Shown: positions 23,959-33,412 of the stretch, piece after piece | Position numbering within the stretch: the first letter of the stretch is position 1 | How the letters are laid out: each line of letters opens with the position of its first letter | Assembly: GCF_026163695.1 (NCBI RefSeq) | Contig: NZ_JAOTID010000002.1 | Coordinates: 603,613 to 667,612 of the forward strand | DNA from: Shumkonia mesophila | GTDB taxonomy: Bacteria; Pseudomonadota; Alphaproteobacteria; Rhodospirillales; Shumkoniaceae | DNA: 64,000 bases | Direction of reading: 5' to 3' | The notes under the pieces: generated by a model | The model's input: only the letters and a program-made list of their open reading frames with translations | The model's database searches: none | What the model was told of the DNA's origin: nothing | Position numbers and translations under genes: made by a program

Positions 23959-24300
23959 TTCTTGAACTCCTCGTCTTTAGTTCAGCCAACTCGAACTTCC
24001 GCTCTGCAGGGCGACGCCTGCCGCCCCCACGCGATCACCCGGGCCGTGGACCCGCGGATCCGTACTAGAGTCCGGGTTGTATACCTCCTTTTGATGCCGG
24101 GATCAACGCCCTGAACGGCGACAGCGAGGCATTCGCATTTGCGAAAAGCGGCGCGATTCCAGCAGGTTATAGACATTTTTTGAAGTATTCCGCAGATCCA
24201 GCAAGCCGTTTGACTGGACGGCGATCCGGCCCTACCTTCCAAGGGCGGCCACCGGACCGGCCGCGGTCCTGCGACAGAACAAGAAGGGGCGAGAGCGTCC
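23959..24300. promoter_or_regulatory. Divergent intergenic region between ferredoxin and radical SAM genes
   Basis: A 342-nt stretch without a gene. It contains the 14-nt dyad TTCGCA-TT-TGCGAA at 24132-24145, a possible operator, and an AT-rich patch at 24165-24190 (TAGACATTTTTTGAAG). A ribosome-binding site for the radical SAM gene (AGAAGGGGCGAGAG) lies at the right end. No RNA gene was seen. Confidence 0.4.
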
Positions 24301-25233
24301 ATGCGCATCCGCAACGTGTTCGGGCCGGTCCCCTCGCGGCGGCTGGGGCGGTCCCTCGGCGTCGATCTGGTGCCCACCAAGGCCTGCAGCTACGACTGCA
24401 TCTATTGCCAGTTGGGGCGGACCACCTTCAAGACGGTCGAGCGGCGCGAATACGTGCCGATGACCGACATCCTGATGGAGGTGGAGGAACGGCTGGCGTC
24501 GGGCGTTAAGGTCGATTTCATCACGCTTTCCGGCTCGGGCGAGCCGACGCTTCATTCGGACTGCGGCGACATCGTGCGCACGATCAAGACGCTGACCGAT
24601 ATTCCGGTGGCGGTGCTGACCAACAGCTCCCTGCTGGGCGATCCCCAGGTGCGCGACGAGCTGATGGCCGCCGATCTGGTTATTCCGTCACTGGACGCCG
24701 GCGACGCCGCCATGTTCGCCACCGTCAACCGGCCCCATCCCGCCGTCGATTTCACCGCCATGGTCGATGGCCTGGCCACCTTTTCGCACGCCTTTCCCGG
24801 CCGCCTGTGGCTGGAGATCTTCCTGCTCGACGACCTGACGGCGGCCGAGGACGAGGCGCGCAAGATCGCTTTTCACGCCGCCCGCGTGCGCGCCGACAAG
24901 GTGCAGATCAATACCGTGTCGCGGCCGCCGGCCGAGGTGTTCGCCAAGGCGCCGTCGCGCCAGCGGCTGGCCGAACTGGCCCCGCTGTTCGGGCCGAAGA
25001 CCGAGGTGGTGTGCGGCTTTTCCGGCACCATGGAGGAGCACGAGTTTCTGGCCGGCCGGGCCCGCGTCCTCGATCTTCTGCAGGGCGGCCCGAAGACGCT
25101 GGACGATCTCGCGCACCTGAGCGGCGTCAACCGCAACGAGACGCTGAAGTACCTCGAGCTCCTGCTCAACGACGGGCTGGTCCATTCGAAGATCCGCCAG
25201 GAAATCCGCTATTTCTACTGCGAAAACCTATGA
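24301..25233 (+). CDS. Radical SAM protein with C-terminal winged helix
   Basis: A 310-residue radical SAM enzyme. The N-terminus MRIRNVFGPVPSRRLGRSLG leads to the cluster motif CSYDCIYC near residues 29-36, where three cysteines bind the [4Fe-4S] that cleaves S-adenosylmethionine. GSGEPTLH near 79-86 is the second conserved motif. Residues about 250-310 resemble a winged-helix domain (LDDLAHLSGVNRNETLKYLELL). The family (COG0731-like Fe-S oxidoreductases) has no settled substrate here. The gene is 61 nt upstream of an MBL-fold hydrolase, forming a likely two-gene unit, and it diverges from the ferredoxin. Confidence 0.87.
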   Translation: MRIRNVFGPVPSRRLGRSLGVDLVPTKACSYDCIYCQLGRTTFKTVERREYVPMTDILMEVEERLASGVKVDFITLSGSGEPTLHSDCGDIVRTIKTLTDIPVAVLTNSSLLGDPQVRDELMAADLVIPSLDAGDAAMFATVNRPHPAVDFTAMVDGLATFSHAFPGRLWLEIFLLDDLTAAEDEARKIAFHAARVRADKVQINTVSRPPAEVFAKAPSRQRLAELAPLFGPKTEVVCGFSGTMEEHEFLAGRARVLDLLQGGPKTLDDLAHLSGVNRNETLKYLELLLNDGLVHSKIRQEIRYFYCENL

Positions 25234-25294
25234 AGTTCCCGGCGGCCGGGCGACGATCCAGCGCCGCAACAAGACGCCACACGAGGAGGAATGC

Positions 25295-26044
25295 ATGCCG
25301 GCCCACGACGTGACCATCACCGTGCTGTTCAACAACACGACCCGCGACCCCAGGCTGAAGGCGGCCCATGGTTTGTCCTGCCTGATCGAGGGGCTGTCCC
25401 GGACCGTCCTGTTCGATACCGGCGGCGACGGCGTCATCCTGCTCGACAACATGGCCGCCCTGGGCAAGGACCCGAAGGCGGTGGAGGTGGTGGTCCTCTC
25501 GCACGCCCACTGGGATCATTCGGGCGGCCTGTTCGCCTTCCTGCACCGGGCGCGCCCGGGCGTCGAGGCGTTCATTCCGCGCGCCGTCTCTTCCGTCTTT
25601 CGCGAGCACGCCGCCCTGCTGGGGGCCAAGGTCACGGTGGTCGACGGGCCGGTCGAAATCGTCAAGGGCCTTCACTCCACCGGCGAGATGGGTGGCGAAC
25701 ACCTGGCCGTCGATCGCCGCGAGCAGGCCCTGGTGTTCGAGGGCGAGGCCGGCGCCGCGGTGCTGACCGGCTGCGCCCATCCCGACGTCCTCGACATCGT
25801 CAGGCGGGCCAGCGAGATCGTGCCCGGGGCCATCGACGTGGTGCTGGGTGGCTTCCACCTCAAGGATTCCGAAACCGACGTCGCCGAGCGGGTGATCGAC
25901 GGCCTCAAGGGGCTGGGCGTGCGCCGCATGGGGCCGTCCCACTGCACCGGCGACAAGCACACCGACGCCTTCCGCCGCGCCTGGGGCGACGGCCTGGTCG
26001 GCTTCGACGCCGGCACCACCTTCCGTCTGCGGATGGCGGCCTGA
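25295..26044 (+). CDS. MBL-fold metallo-hydrolase (RFA-P synthase-like, COG1237)
   Basis: A 249-residue metallo-beta-lactamase-fold protein. The metal motif reads LSHAHWDHSGG near residues 66-76 (HxHxDH), with a further metal ligand in LTGCAHPDV near 152-160 and SHCTG near 212-216. The pattern ...LFDTGGDGVILLDNM... with CTGDK is that of the COG1237 group, which includes archaeal tetrahydromethanopterin-pathway beta-RFA-P synthase-like proteins. Function in bacteria is not settled. It follows the radical SAM gene on the same strand with an AGGAGG site before the ATG. Immediately after its stop is a perfect 26-bp inverted repeat. Confidence 0.85.
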   Translation: MPAHDVTITVLFNNTTRDPRLKAAHGLSCLIEGLSRTVLFDTGGDGVILLDNMAALGKDPKAVEVVVLSHAHWDHSGGLFAFLHRARPGVEAFIPRAVSSVFREHAALLGAKVTVVDGPVEIVKGLHSTGEMGGEHLAVDRREQALVFEGEAGAAVLTGCAHPDVLDIVRRASEIVPGAIDVVLGGFHLKDSETDVAERVIDGLKGLGVRRMGPSHCTGDKHTDAFRRAWGDGLVGFDAGTTFRLRMAA

Positions 26045-26049
26045 CCGTT

Positions 26050-26136
26050 AATTTCGGGGACACCATATTTAATTCACGCATGTTCACCAAAGCCGCAGGT
26101 GAATAAAGGGGAATTAAATATGGTGTCCCCGAAATT
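26050..26136. repeat. Perfect 26-bp inverted repeat of the RAYT/REP-associated type
   Basis: Arms at 26050-26075 and 26111-26136 are perfectly complementary over 26 bp; each contains the block GGGGACACCATATTTAATTC or its complement. The 35-nt spacer holds a nested TTCACC/GGTGAA dyad (26083-26088 and 26098-26103). GGGGACACCAT..TTAATT blocks recur in proteobacteria next to REP-associated tyrosine transposases (general recollection). No transposase gene is present here, so this would be a non-autonomous copy. Confidence 0.7.
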
Positions 26137-26139
26137 TCC

Positions 26140-26330
26140 TAAATTCGCCCTCTCCGCCGCACGACGGGGGAGAGGGAGGGGACCCATCGCGCCAGCGATG
26201 GGGAGGGTGAGGTGGCGGTGCCGTTGTCGTGTTCGTGGGGGGGGATGCCCGAAATCCCACCTCACCTCCCTTGATCCGGCTCCGCTGGACCGACCCTCTC
26301 CGCCCCCAGGGGGCGGAGAGGGAGATGAGC
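26140..26330. repeat. CT/GA-rich mosaic repeat (copy 1)
   Basis: A chain of GC-rich hairpins with pieces CCCTCTCCGCC, GGGGGAGAGGGAGG, CCACCTCACCTCCC and GGGCGGAGAGGGAG. The same set of pieces appears at 43112-43260. It occupies most of the 372-nt space between the MBL gene and the M20 amidohydrolase. No coding potential was seen. Confidence 0.65.
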
Positions 26331-26416
26331 ACGGCGTCCGAGATGTGTGCATCCCGTAGCGCTTGCGCGGGAGTGACGATGAAGAATGATCCCGCCCGAG
26401 CGGAAAATGCCCTAAC

Positions 26417-27571
26417 TCAAGCCAGCACGGTCTCGGCCAACTGCGCCCAGTAGCTGGCGCCGACCGGCAGCAGGTCGTCGTTGAAGTCGTAGCTGGCGCT
26501 GTGCAGGTTCGGCGTCTTTTCGCCCGAACCGGCCCAGATGTAGCACCCCGGCCGCCGGTTCAGCATGAACGAGAAATCCTCGGCGCCCATGGTCGGCGTC
26601 GGGTTGCGATCGACATTGGCTTCCCCGACCACGGCGTCGGCCACGCGGGCGGCGATCGCCGCCTCCGCCTCGTGGTTGAGGGTCGCCGGATAGCGGCGGA
26701 CATACGTAAGCCGGGCGGTGGCGCCGTGCGCCGCCGAGATGCCGTCGGCGATGCGCCGCATGGCCGCCTCGGTGGCGTCCTGCACCTCGGTGCGGAAGGT
26801 GCGCACGGTGCCGCGCAGGGTGGCGGTTTCGGGGATGACGCCATAGGCTTCCCCGGCATGGAAATTGGTGACGGAAACGACCACCGAGTCGACCGGATGG
26901 GTGGTGCGGCTGGCGATCTTCTGGAACGCGCCGACGATCTCGGCGCCGATCGCCACCGGATCGACGCAGAGATGCGGCATCGCGCCGTGCCCGCCCCGGC
27001 CCGTGATCACCAGGTCGAAATCGTCCGAAGCCCCCATCATCGGCCCCGGCTTGACGGCGAAGGTCCCGACTTTCATGCCCGGCCAGTTGTGCATGCCATA
27101 GACGGTGTCGACCGGCAGCTTCTCGAACAGCCCGTCCTGGACCATCTCGCGGCCGCCCCCCTTGCCCTCCTCGGCCGGCTGGAAGATGAACCGCACGGTG
27201 CCCTTGAAGCGCTTGGTTTCGGCCAGATAGCGGGCGGCGCCCAGCAGCATGGTGGTGTGGCCGTCGTGGCCGCAGGCGTGCATCTTGCCGGGAACGGTCG
27301 ATTTGTAGGGAAGGTCGTTGGCCTCCGTCATCGGCAGCGCGTCCATGTCGGCCCGAAGGCCGATGGCCGGACCGTCGCCGTTCCTGAGCGTGCCGACGAC
27401 CCCGGTCCTGCCCAGGCCGCGATGGACCTCGATGCCGAACTCGGTCAGCTTGGCGGCGACGAAATCCGAGGTGCGCTTTTCCTCGAAGGCGATCTCGGGA
27501 TGGGCGTGCAGGTCGCGGCGCCAGGCGATCATGTCGTCGTGGAAATCGGCGATGCGGTTGGTGACGGGCAT
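26417..27571 (-). CDS. M20-family amidohydrolase / carboxypeptidase (hippurate hydrolase-like)
   Basis: A 384-residue M20D metallopeptidase. [15 protein letters not shown] near residues 17-31, RADMDALPM near 73-81, [19 protein letters not shown] near 97-115, [10 protein letters not shown] near 133-142 and the late [15 protein letters not shown] carry the di-metal ligands. The family hydrolyses N-acyl amino acids, hippurate or indoleacetyl-amino acids in the cytoplasm. It lies 127 nt downstream of alanine dehydrogenase on the same strand of the chromosome but with its own ribosome-binding site. A role in releasing an amino acid from a conjugate is inference. Confidence 0.9.
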   Translation of the reverse strand: MPVTNRIADFHDDMIAWRRDLHAHPEIAFEEKRTSDFVAAKLTEFGIEVHRGLGRTGVVGTLRNGDGPAIGLRADMDALPMTEANDLPYKSTVPGKMHACGHDGHTTMLLGAARYLAETKRFKGTVRFIFQPAEEGKGGGREMVQDGLFEKLPVDTVYGMHNWPGMKVGTFAVKPGPMMGASDDFDLVITGRGGHGAMPHLCVDPVAIGAEIVGAFQKIASRTTHPVDSVVVSVTNFHAGEAYGVIPETATLRGTVRTFRTEVQDATEAAMRRIADGISAAHGATARLTYVRRYPATLNHEAEAAIAARVADAVVGEANVDRNPTPTMGAEDFSFMLNRRPGCYIWAGSGEKTPNLHSASYDFNDDLLPVGASYWAQLAETVLA

Positions 27572-27697
27572 ATTGTTCTCCGACAGGAAGGGGCAAAAGA
27601 TCGACCAAACTTAGGCGTTTTTGCCGCCACGTCCATAGGAATGCGCCGGTTTTTTGACGCCGTCCGCCGGGCTCGCGGTCTTCCCGTCGGCGGCGCC

Positions 27698-28816
27698 CTA
27701 CGCCGCCAGCGCCTTCTCCGGTTCGACGAAGGGATAGTCGAGGGCTTCGGCGACGCCGGCGCAGGTGATCTGGCCGCGATGCACGTTGAGGCCGGACGCC
27801 AGATGCCGATCGTCGGCCAGCGCCCGCTTCACGCCCTTGTCGGCCAGCGCCGCCACGAAGGGCAGCGTCGCGTTGGTCAGCGCGAACGTCGACGAGCGGG
27901 CCACCGCGCCCGGCATGTTGGCGACGCAATAGTGGATCACGCCCCCGACGATGTAGGTGGGTTCCGCATGCGTGGTCGGCCGCGAGGTCTCGAAGCAGCC
28001 GCCCTGGTCGATGGCGACGTCGACCACCACCGAGCCCGGCGCCATGGCGCGCACCATCGCCTCGGTGACCAGCTTGGGCGCCGCCGCCCCCGGCACCAGC
28101 ACGCCGCCCACCACCACATCCGCGTTCACGATGTGCGTCTCGATGGCCGCGTGGGTGGAGAAGGCCGTCTTGAGGCGCGTCCCGAACTGGTTCACCAATA
28201 TTCTGAGCACGTCGATGTCGCGGTCGAGCACCACCACCTCGGCGCCCATGCCGAGGGCCACCAGCGCCGCGTTGCTGCCGACCACGCCGCCGCCCAGGAT
28301 CACCACCTTCGCCGGGTCGACCCCCGGCACGCCGCCCAGCAACACCCCGCGGCCGCCCTTCTCCTTCTCCAGGCAGTGGGCCCCGGCCTGGATCGACATC
28401 CGCCCGGCCACCTCGCTCATCGGCGCCAGCAACGGCAGGCCGCCCTTGGGCGACGTCACCGTCTCGTAGGCGATGCAGGTGGCGCCGCCGGCCACCAGGT
28501 CGCGGGTCTGCTCGGCGTCGGGGGCCAGGTGCAGGTAGGTGAACAGCACCAGGTTCTCGCGCAGCCGTTTGCGTTCTTCGGCCTGGGGCTCCTTGACCTT
28601 GACGATCAGCTCGGCCTTCGCGAACACCTCTTCGGCGTCGGTGGCAATCTCGGCGCCGGCCGCCCGATAGTCGGCGTCGGCGATTCCGATGCCGACCCCC
28701 GCCCCGGTCTCGACCAGCACCGTGTGGCCCCGCGCGGTGAGCTCGCGCACGCCGGCCGGCACCAGGCCGACCCGGTACTCGTGGACCTTGATCTCCTTGG
28801 GAACGCCGATACGCAT
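27698..28816 (-). CDS. ald: Alanine dehydrogenase
   Basis: A 372-residue NAD-dependent L-alanine dehydrogenase catalysing alanine + NAD+ to pyruvate + NH3. The N-terminal signature [18 protein letters not shown] is intact. The catalytic Lys lies in VKVKEPQ near 72-78, the catalytic His in [12 protein letters not shown] near 93-104, and the NAD-binding [22 protein letters not shown] near 168-189. Length equals the family's usual 370-377. It is likely used for alanine catabolism or nitrogen supply. It is preceded by an upstream gap of 81 nt to the ABC ATPase gene. Confidence 0.96.
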   Translation of the reverse strand: MRIGVPKEIKVHEYRVGLVPAGVRELTARGHTVLVETGAGVGIGIADADYRAAGAEIATDAEEVFAKAELIVKVKEPQAEERKRLRENLVLFTYLHLAPDAEQTRDLVAGGATCIAYETVTSPKGGLPLLAPMSEVAGRMSIQAGAHCLEKEKGGRGVLLGGVPGVDPAKVVILGGGVVGSNAALVALGMGAEVVVLDRDIDVLRILVNQFGTRLKTAFSTHAAIETHIVNADVVVGGVLVPGAAAPKLVTEAMVRAMAPGSVVVDVAIDQGGCFETSRPTTHAEPTYIVGGVIHYCVANMPGAVARSSTFALTNATLPFVAALADKGVKRALADDRHLASGLNVHRGQITCAGVAEALDYPFVEPEKALAA

Positions 28817-28897
28817 GGTTCGAAGTCCTTCCCGCTCGTGTGAAGTTGAAAGACTTTATCACGAAACCTATGCGTGCGGGAGCGTCGACGGCAGCAA

Positions 28898-29971
28898 TCA
28901 GCCGGCGTCGCGCACCAGGTTGAGCCCGCGGTCGGTGAAGCGGATGGCCACGGTGGCGCCCTGGGGGACCGGGGAATCGAGGTCGTGGTCGATGACGAAC
29001 AGCTCGCCCAGCGCGCATTCCACCGTGTATTCCAGGTGGCTGCCCAGGTAGACGGCCTTGAGCACGTTGCCCTCCAGCCCACCATTCGCCGGGCCCTCGA
29101 CCAAGTGGATGGCCTCCGGCCGGATGGCCACATGGGCCGGGCCCGGTTTGGCGCCGCGGTGCGGCCGGCGGGTTTCGACGCCGCCGATCCGGAGCACCGC
29201 CTCGGCGCCCTCGACGCGCACGACTTCGGCCTCGACCAGGTTGGCGTCGCCGATGAAGTCGGCGACGAAGGCGTCGACCGGCCGCTCGTAAAGGTCGTGC
29301 GGGGTGCCGACCTGGGCGATGGCGGCGTTCCTCATGACGACGATGCGGTCCGATACCGCCAACGCCTCCGACTGGTCGTGCGTCACGTAGACGGCGGTCA
29401 GCCCCAGCTTGCGCTGGAGGTCGCGGATTTCCTCGCGCATGCGGCGTCGCAGCTTGGCGTCGAGGTTCGAAAGCGGCTCGTCGAACAGCAGCACCTGGGG
29501 TTCCAGCACCAGGGCCCGGGCCACCGCGACCCGCTGCTGCTGGCCGCCCGACAGTTCGCTCGGCATGCGCTCCTCGAACCCGTCGAGGCCGACCAGGTGC
29601 AGCCCGTCCCTCGCCTTCTCCCGCGTCGCCGCCTTGCCGAGGCCGCCGACCTCCAGGCCGTAGGCGACGTTTTCGATCACCGTCATGTGCGGGAACAGCG
29701 CATAGGACTGGAAGACCATGGCGACGTCGCGGTCGGTGGCCGGCAGCGTCGTCACGTCGGTATCGCCGATGAAGATCTTTCCCGATGTCGCCAGTTCCAG
29801 GCCGGCGATCATGCGCAGCGTCGTCGTCTTGCCGCAGCCCGAGGGGCCGAGGAAGGTGATCAGTTCCCCGGCCTCGATGGTGAAGGTCAGATCCTTGACC
29901 GCGACGACGGCGCCGAACGCCTTGGTGACGTTGCGGAACTCGACGGACGCAGCCTTTCCGGTGATCGTCAT
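28898..29971 (-). CDS. ABC transporter ATPase, AfuC/FbpC-like
   Basis: A 357-residue ATPase of the MalK/PotA/FbpC class: Walker [10 protein letters not shown] near residues 43-51, Q-loop [13 protein letters not shown] near 89-101, signature [15 protein letters not shown] near 142-156, Walker [16 protein letters not shown] near 163-177, and a C-terminal TOBE regulatory domain (about 280-357). It forms the ATPase of an AfuABC-type importer with the two genes upstream. The start at 29971 overlaps the permease stop by 4 nt. Family members import ferric iron, or hexose phosphates in the AfuABC case. Confidence 0.88.
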   Translation of the reverse strand: MTITGKAASVEFRNVTKAFGAVVAVKDLTFTIEAGELITFLGPSGCGKTTTLRMIAGLELATSGKIFIGDTDVTTLPATDRDVAMVFQSYALFPHMTVIENVAYGLEVGGLGKAATREKARDGLHLVGLDGFEERMPSELSGGQQQRVAVARALVLEPQVLLFDEPLSNLDAKLRRRMREEIRDLQRKLGLTAVYVTHDQSEALAVSDRIVVMRNAAIAQVGTPHDLYERPVDAFVADFIGDANLVEAEVVRVEGAEAVLRIGGVETRRPHRGAKPGPAHVAIRPEAIHLVEGPANGGLEGNVLKAVYLGSHLEYTVECALGELFVIDHDLDSPVPQGATVAIRFTDRGLNLVRDAG

Positions 29972-32193
29972 GGAATGCCAACCTCCAGGGCCGGACGACC
30001 CGCGGTCTTGATGGTGCCGCGGCGGCCGAGCTTGCGCTTGCCGACCGCCAGTTGAATTCCGGCGATCACCACCACCATGACCAGGATGAGGACCGAGGAA
30101 TAGGCGATGGCCAGGCCGTAGTCGCCGTTTTCGACGCGGCCGATGATGTAGGAGGTGGCCATGTCGTAGCGGGCGCTGACCAGGAAGATGACGGCGCTGA
30201 TCGCCGTCATGGCGCGCACGAAGCTGAACACGATGGCGGCGACGATGGCCGGGCGCAGCAGCGGCAGCACCACGCGGCGCAGGGTGGTGAAGCTGTTGGC
30301 CCCCAGCGTGAGGGACGACTCGTCCAGGCTCTTGTCGATCTGGCTCATGGCGGCGATGCCGGCGCGCACGCCGACCGGCATGTTGCGGAAGACGAAGCAG
30401 ATGACCAGGATCGCCCCGGTCCCGGTCAGCTCGATGGGCGGCACGTTGAAGGCCAGGATGTAGGAAATGCCGATGACGGTGCCGGGAATGGCGAAGCTCA
30501 GCATGGTCCCGAACTCGAAGGCGTCCTGGCCGTGGAAGCGCTGGCGGACCAGCAGGTACGCGGTCAAGAGCCCGATGATGGCGGTCGGCACCGTCGAGAC
30601 GGCCGACACCATGAGCGTCGTCGAGAACGAGTTCCAGGCGGCCCCGGCCCACACGATGCCGTGCTGGCCCCAGGCAATGCCGAAGGCCTCGATGTAGTGA
30701 TCCAGCGTGAAGCTGTGATCGAACCCCCACAGCTTGACGAAGCCGCCGAACATGATCATCGCGTAGATGACGAAGGTCAGCGCCGCCCACGGCACGACGG
30801 TCCCGTAGACCATCCAGGTCAGGTTGCGCGGCAGCGTCGGGTGGACACCCGAATCGCCCTTGCCGGTCAGGGTTGTATAGGATTTGCGGCCGAGCCAGCG
30901 GCGTTGCGCGTAGAAGGCCGACAGCGTGAAACCGAGCAGCACGATGGCCAGCACGGCGGCCCGGGCCTGGTCGTTCTGGGCGCCGACGATGGCGTAGAAG
31001 GTGGACGTCGACAGCACTTCGAAATCGCCGCCCAGCACCATCGGGTTGCCGAAGTCGGCCAGGCTTTCGATGAAGCCCAGCAGGAAGGCGTTGGCCAGCC
31101 CGGGGCGGATCAGCGGCAGCGTCACCGTGGTGAAGGTCCGCCAGCGGCTGGCCCGCAGCGTCTGGGCCGCCTCTTCCATGGCCGGGCTCACCCCCTCGAC
31201 GACGCCGATCAGCACCAGGAAGGCGATCGGCGTGAAGGCCAGCATCTGCGCCACCCACACCCCGACCAGGCCGTAGACCCAGCGGCTGGGCTCGATGCCG
31301 AAGGCCCACTCCATGAACACGCTGAGCGCCCCGGCGCGGCCGAAGAGAAGGATGATGGCAAGCCCGATGACGAAGGGCGGCGTGATGATCGGCAGGATGG
31401 TGAGGATGCGCAGCATCCCCTTGGCCGGGATGCCGGTGCGCGTCACCGCCAGCGCGAAGGCCAGCCCGAGGACGGCGGTGCCCACCCCGACCATGATGGC
31501 CAGCCCCAGCGAGTTCCAGGCGATGCCGCAATTGACGCTGGCGGTCAGGCAGCCGACCCCCCACAGGTCGCGCGACAGCAGCTTGGTGACGAACGACGCC
31601 GGGGCGAAGGCGCCCTCGTTGTCCTGGACGGCGCTGATCAGGATGCGCGACACCGGGAAGAAGATGAAGGCGACGACCAGGGCGACGATCAGCGCGATCG
31701 AGCCGACCACGAAGACGTCGCCGTTGACGGCGCCCTTGGCGGCGATGCCCTGCGACAGCAGGAACAGGAAGGCGGCGGAAACGAAGAGCGCCCCATAGCC
31801 CATGCCGAACTGGCGCACCTCGATGGGGCCGAACCCGGCCTCCATGAAACTCCAACTCCAGCCGTGGAGTCCGACGGCGAAGCCCTGCATCAGGGCGTAG
31901 GCCAATCCCAGGCCGCCGGCCGCCAGCAGGACGGCGGCATAGAGCGGATCGGTCTTGCGGCGCGTGAGGATGGCGGCGGGCGCCAGCAGGAAAAGGCCGA
32001 TCGGCAGCAGCCATGGCCGATCGGCCAGCAGGCCGGCGAACAGCGCCGGGGCGTAGCCGACGTCGAAAATGTAGCCGTCGAGCCAGGCGAAACTCCAGAA
32101 CCCGTCGTCTATGGCGTACCAGGGCAGCACGGCGAAGCCGGCCCAGCCCACGGCAAGCCATAGGACGACGGGTCTGTTGGCCTTTGGGATCAA
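29968..32193 (-). CDS. ABC transporter permease, two permease domains fused (AfuB/FbpB-like)
   Basis: A 741-residue membrane protein. About four N-terminal helices (residues 10-110) precede two tandem permease domains. Each has an EAA-type coupling loop: [27 protein letters not shown] near 342-368 and [27 protein letters not shown] near 631-657. This is the FbpB/AfuB architecture, about 690 residues in E. coli-type AfuB plus a longer N-terminus here. Start is TTG 32193, 10 nt after the binding-protein stop. It overlaps the ATPase by 4 nt, forming one operon. Confidence 0.87.
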   Translation of the reverse strand: MIPKANRPVVLWLAVGWAGFAVLPWYAIDDGFWSFAWLDGYIFDVGYAPALFAGLLADRPWLLPIGLFLLAPAAILTRRKTDPLYAAVLLAAGGLGLAYALMQGFAVGLHGWSWSFMEAGFGPIEVRQFGMGYGALFVSAAFLFLLSQGIAAKGAVNGDVFVVGSIALIVALVVAFIFFPVSRILISAVQDNEGAFAPASFVTKLLSRDLWGVGCLTASVNCGIAWNSLGLAIMVGVGTAVLGLAFALAVTRTGIPAKGMLRILTILPIITPPFVIGLAIILLFGRAGALSVFMEWAFGIEPSRWVYGLVGVWVAQMLAFTPIAFLVLIGVVEGVSPAMEEAAQTLRASRWRTFTTVTLPLIRPGLANAFLLGFIESLADFGNPMVLGGDFEVLSTSTFYAIVGAQNDQARAAVLAIVLLGFTLSAFYAQRRWLGRKSYTTLTGKGDSGVHPTLPRNLTWMVYGTVVPWAALTFVIYAMIMFGGFVKLWGFDHSFTLDHYIEAFGIAWGQHGIVWAGAAWNSFSTTLMVSAVSTVPTAIIGLLTAYLLVRQRFHGQDAFEFGTMLSFAIPGTVIGISYILAFNVPPIELTGTGAILVICFVFRNMPVGVRAGIAAMSQIDKSLDESSLTLGANSFTTLRRVVLPLLRPAIVAAIVFSFVRAMTAISAVIFLVSARYDMATSYIIGRVENGDYGLAIAYSSVLILVMVVVIAGIQLAVGKRKLGRRGTIKTAGRPALEVGIP

Positions 32194-32203
32194 GATCGGG
32201 GCC

Positions 32204-33238
32204 TTACCGCGGCAGGTCCTTGACCTCGGCGTCCCACTTGGCGAGCAGCCGCTTGCGCTCCTCCGACGAGCCGTACTTGGCGAAGTCGTAGTTGATGAGC
32301 TTGATCTGCTCCATCTTCGGCGCCTGCGGCGGCGGCGTCACGCTGGCGTTCGACGGCACCTGATAGGCCTTGGCCTTGGTCATCAGCTTCTGCGATTCGG
32401 GGCCCAGCGCCCAATCGTAGAACTTCTTGGCCGATTCCAGATTGCGGGCGCCCTTGATGATGCTCATCGAGCCGATCTCGAAGCCGGTGCCCTCGCAGGG
32501 GGCCACCGCCTTGACCGGGAAGCCCTCGACCGCCTGCGTCACCACGTCGTGCAGGAAGGTGATGCCGATGGCCGTCTCGCCGTGTGCCGCCGCCTTGATG
32601 GGGGCGGAGCCCGACTTGGTGTACTGGTTGATGTTCTTGTGCAGGGCCTTCAAGTAGTCGAACGCCTTCGCTTCGCCCCAGATCTGCACCAGGGTGGCCA
32701 GCGTGGTGTAGGACGTGCCCGAGGAATGGGGATTGGCGATCTGCACTTCGCCCTTGTATTCCGGCTTGGTCAGGTCGGCCCAGCACTTGGGCTCGGACAG
32801 CTTCTTCTTGGCCAGGAACGCCGGGTCATAGCCGAATCCCAGGGCGCCCATGTAGACGCCCACGGTCCGGTACTTGGCCTGCTCGGCCTGCTGGCGGGCC
32901 CACGGGTGCAGCTTTTCCAGCATCGGCGACTTGTATTCCAGCGTCAGCCCTTCCTCGGCCGCCTGCAGGTGCGGATCGCCGGTGCCGCCCCACCACACGT
33001 CGCCCTTCGGATTGTCCTTCTCCGCCTTGACCTGGGCGAAGGTCTCGCCCGAACTCTTGCGGGTCATCGCCACTTCGATGCCGGTGGCTTTCTGGAACTC
33101 CTCGATGACCAGCTGGCACCATTCGATCTGCGGGCTGCAATAGAGCGTCAGCTTGCCGGCGGCGCCGGCTTGCGTCGTCGGCATCATGGCCGCCGCGATC
33201 AAGGCGGCGGTTCCTGCAAGATGGAATCTTCCCTTCAT
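32204..33238 (-). CDS. ABC transporter substrate-binding protein, AfuA/FbpA-like
   Basis: A 344-residue periplasmic binding protein with signal peptide (residues 1-27, ending QAGAA). The mature sequence begins KLTLYCSPQIEWCQ and contains GDVWWGGTGDPHLQAAEEGL near 79-98, resembling AfuA-type proteins more than classical FbpA with its iron-binding tyrosine pair. AfuA proteins were once annotated as iron-binding but include hexose-phosphate binders. ATG 33238 is chosen over an ATG 48 nt upstream because it starts the signal peptide and follows AGGACGGGAG. The neighbouring inositol-monophosphatase-family gene favours a phosphorylated substrate, as inference. Confidence 0.85.
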   Translation of the reverse strand: MKGRFHLAGTAALIAAAMMPTTQAGAAGKLTLYCSPQIEWCQLVIEEFQKATGIEVAMTRKSSGETFAQVKAEKDNPKGDVWWGGTGDPHLQAAEEGLTLEYKSPMLEKLHPWARQQAEQAKYRTVGVYMGALGFGYDPAFLAKKKLSEPKCWADLTKPEYKGEVQIANPHSSGTSYTTLATLVQIWGEAKAFDYLKALHKNINQYTKSGSAPIKAAAHGETAIGITFLHDVVTQAVEGFPVKAVAPCEGTGFEIGSMSIIKGARNLESAKKFYDWALGPESQKLMTKAKAYQVPSNASVTPPPQAPKMEQIKLINYDFAKYGSSEERKRLLAKWDAEVKDLPR

Positions 33239-33412
33239 CTCCCGTCCTCCTGTTGTCTCACCCTGTATGCGCTTCGTCGTCGTCACGCGGGGAACGGCCG
33301 GTTCCGGCTCTTGTCGCGCGTGCGAATTGCTATTATCTCCGTTGCCTTTCAGAAAATGTATTCTATTCTGGCAAAAATTAGAAATTAATTTTCAATCCCG
33401 GGAGAGAAAGGA
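33239..33412. promoter_or_regulatory. Divergent promoter region, afu-like operon / IMPase gene
   Basis: AT-rich between 33330 and 33395. It contains the dyad CAGAA-N11-TTCTG at 33350-33370 and further A/T tracts (AAAAATTAGAAATTAATTTTC). The dyad could be an operator for both genes. It does not match the Fur GATAATGATAATCATTATC pattern well. Confidence 0.4.

Noticed and set aside
26412-29981. A reverse reading frame of about 1,190 codons
   Set aside because: It runs across the M20 peptidase, alanine dehydrogenase and ABC ATPase genes in another frame and has the Arg/Gly-rich composition of a GC-rich shadow. The three real genes have intact family motifs.
29968-32193. Frameshift joining two permease genes
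   Set aside because: Two permease domains in one chain are normal for FbpB/AfuB-type proteins, so this is not an artefact or a novel fusion.
33330-33400. Fur box upstream of the AfuA-like gene
   Set aside because: The AT-rich dyad lacks the GATAATGATAATCATTATC hexamer pattern; kept only as an unspecified inverted repeat.
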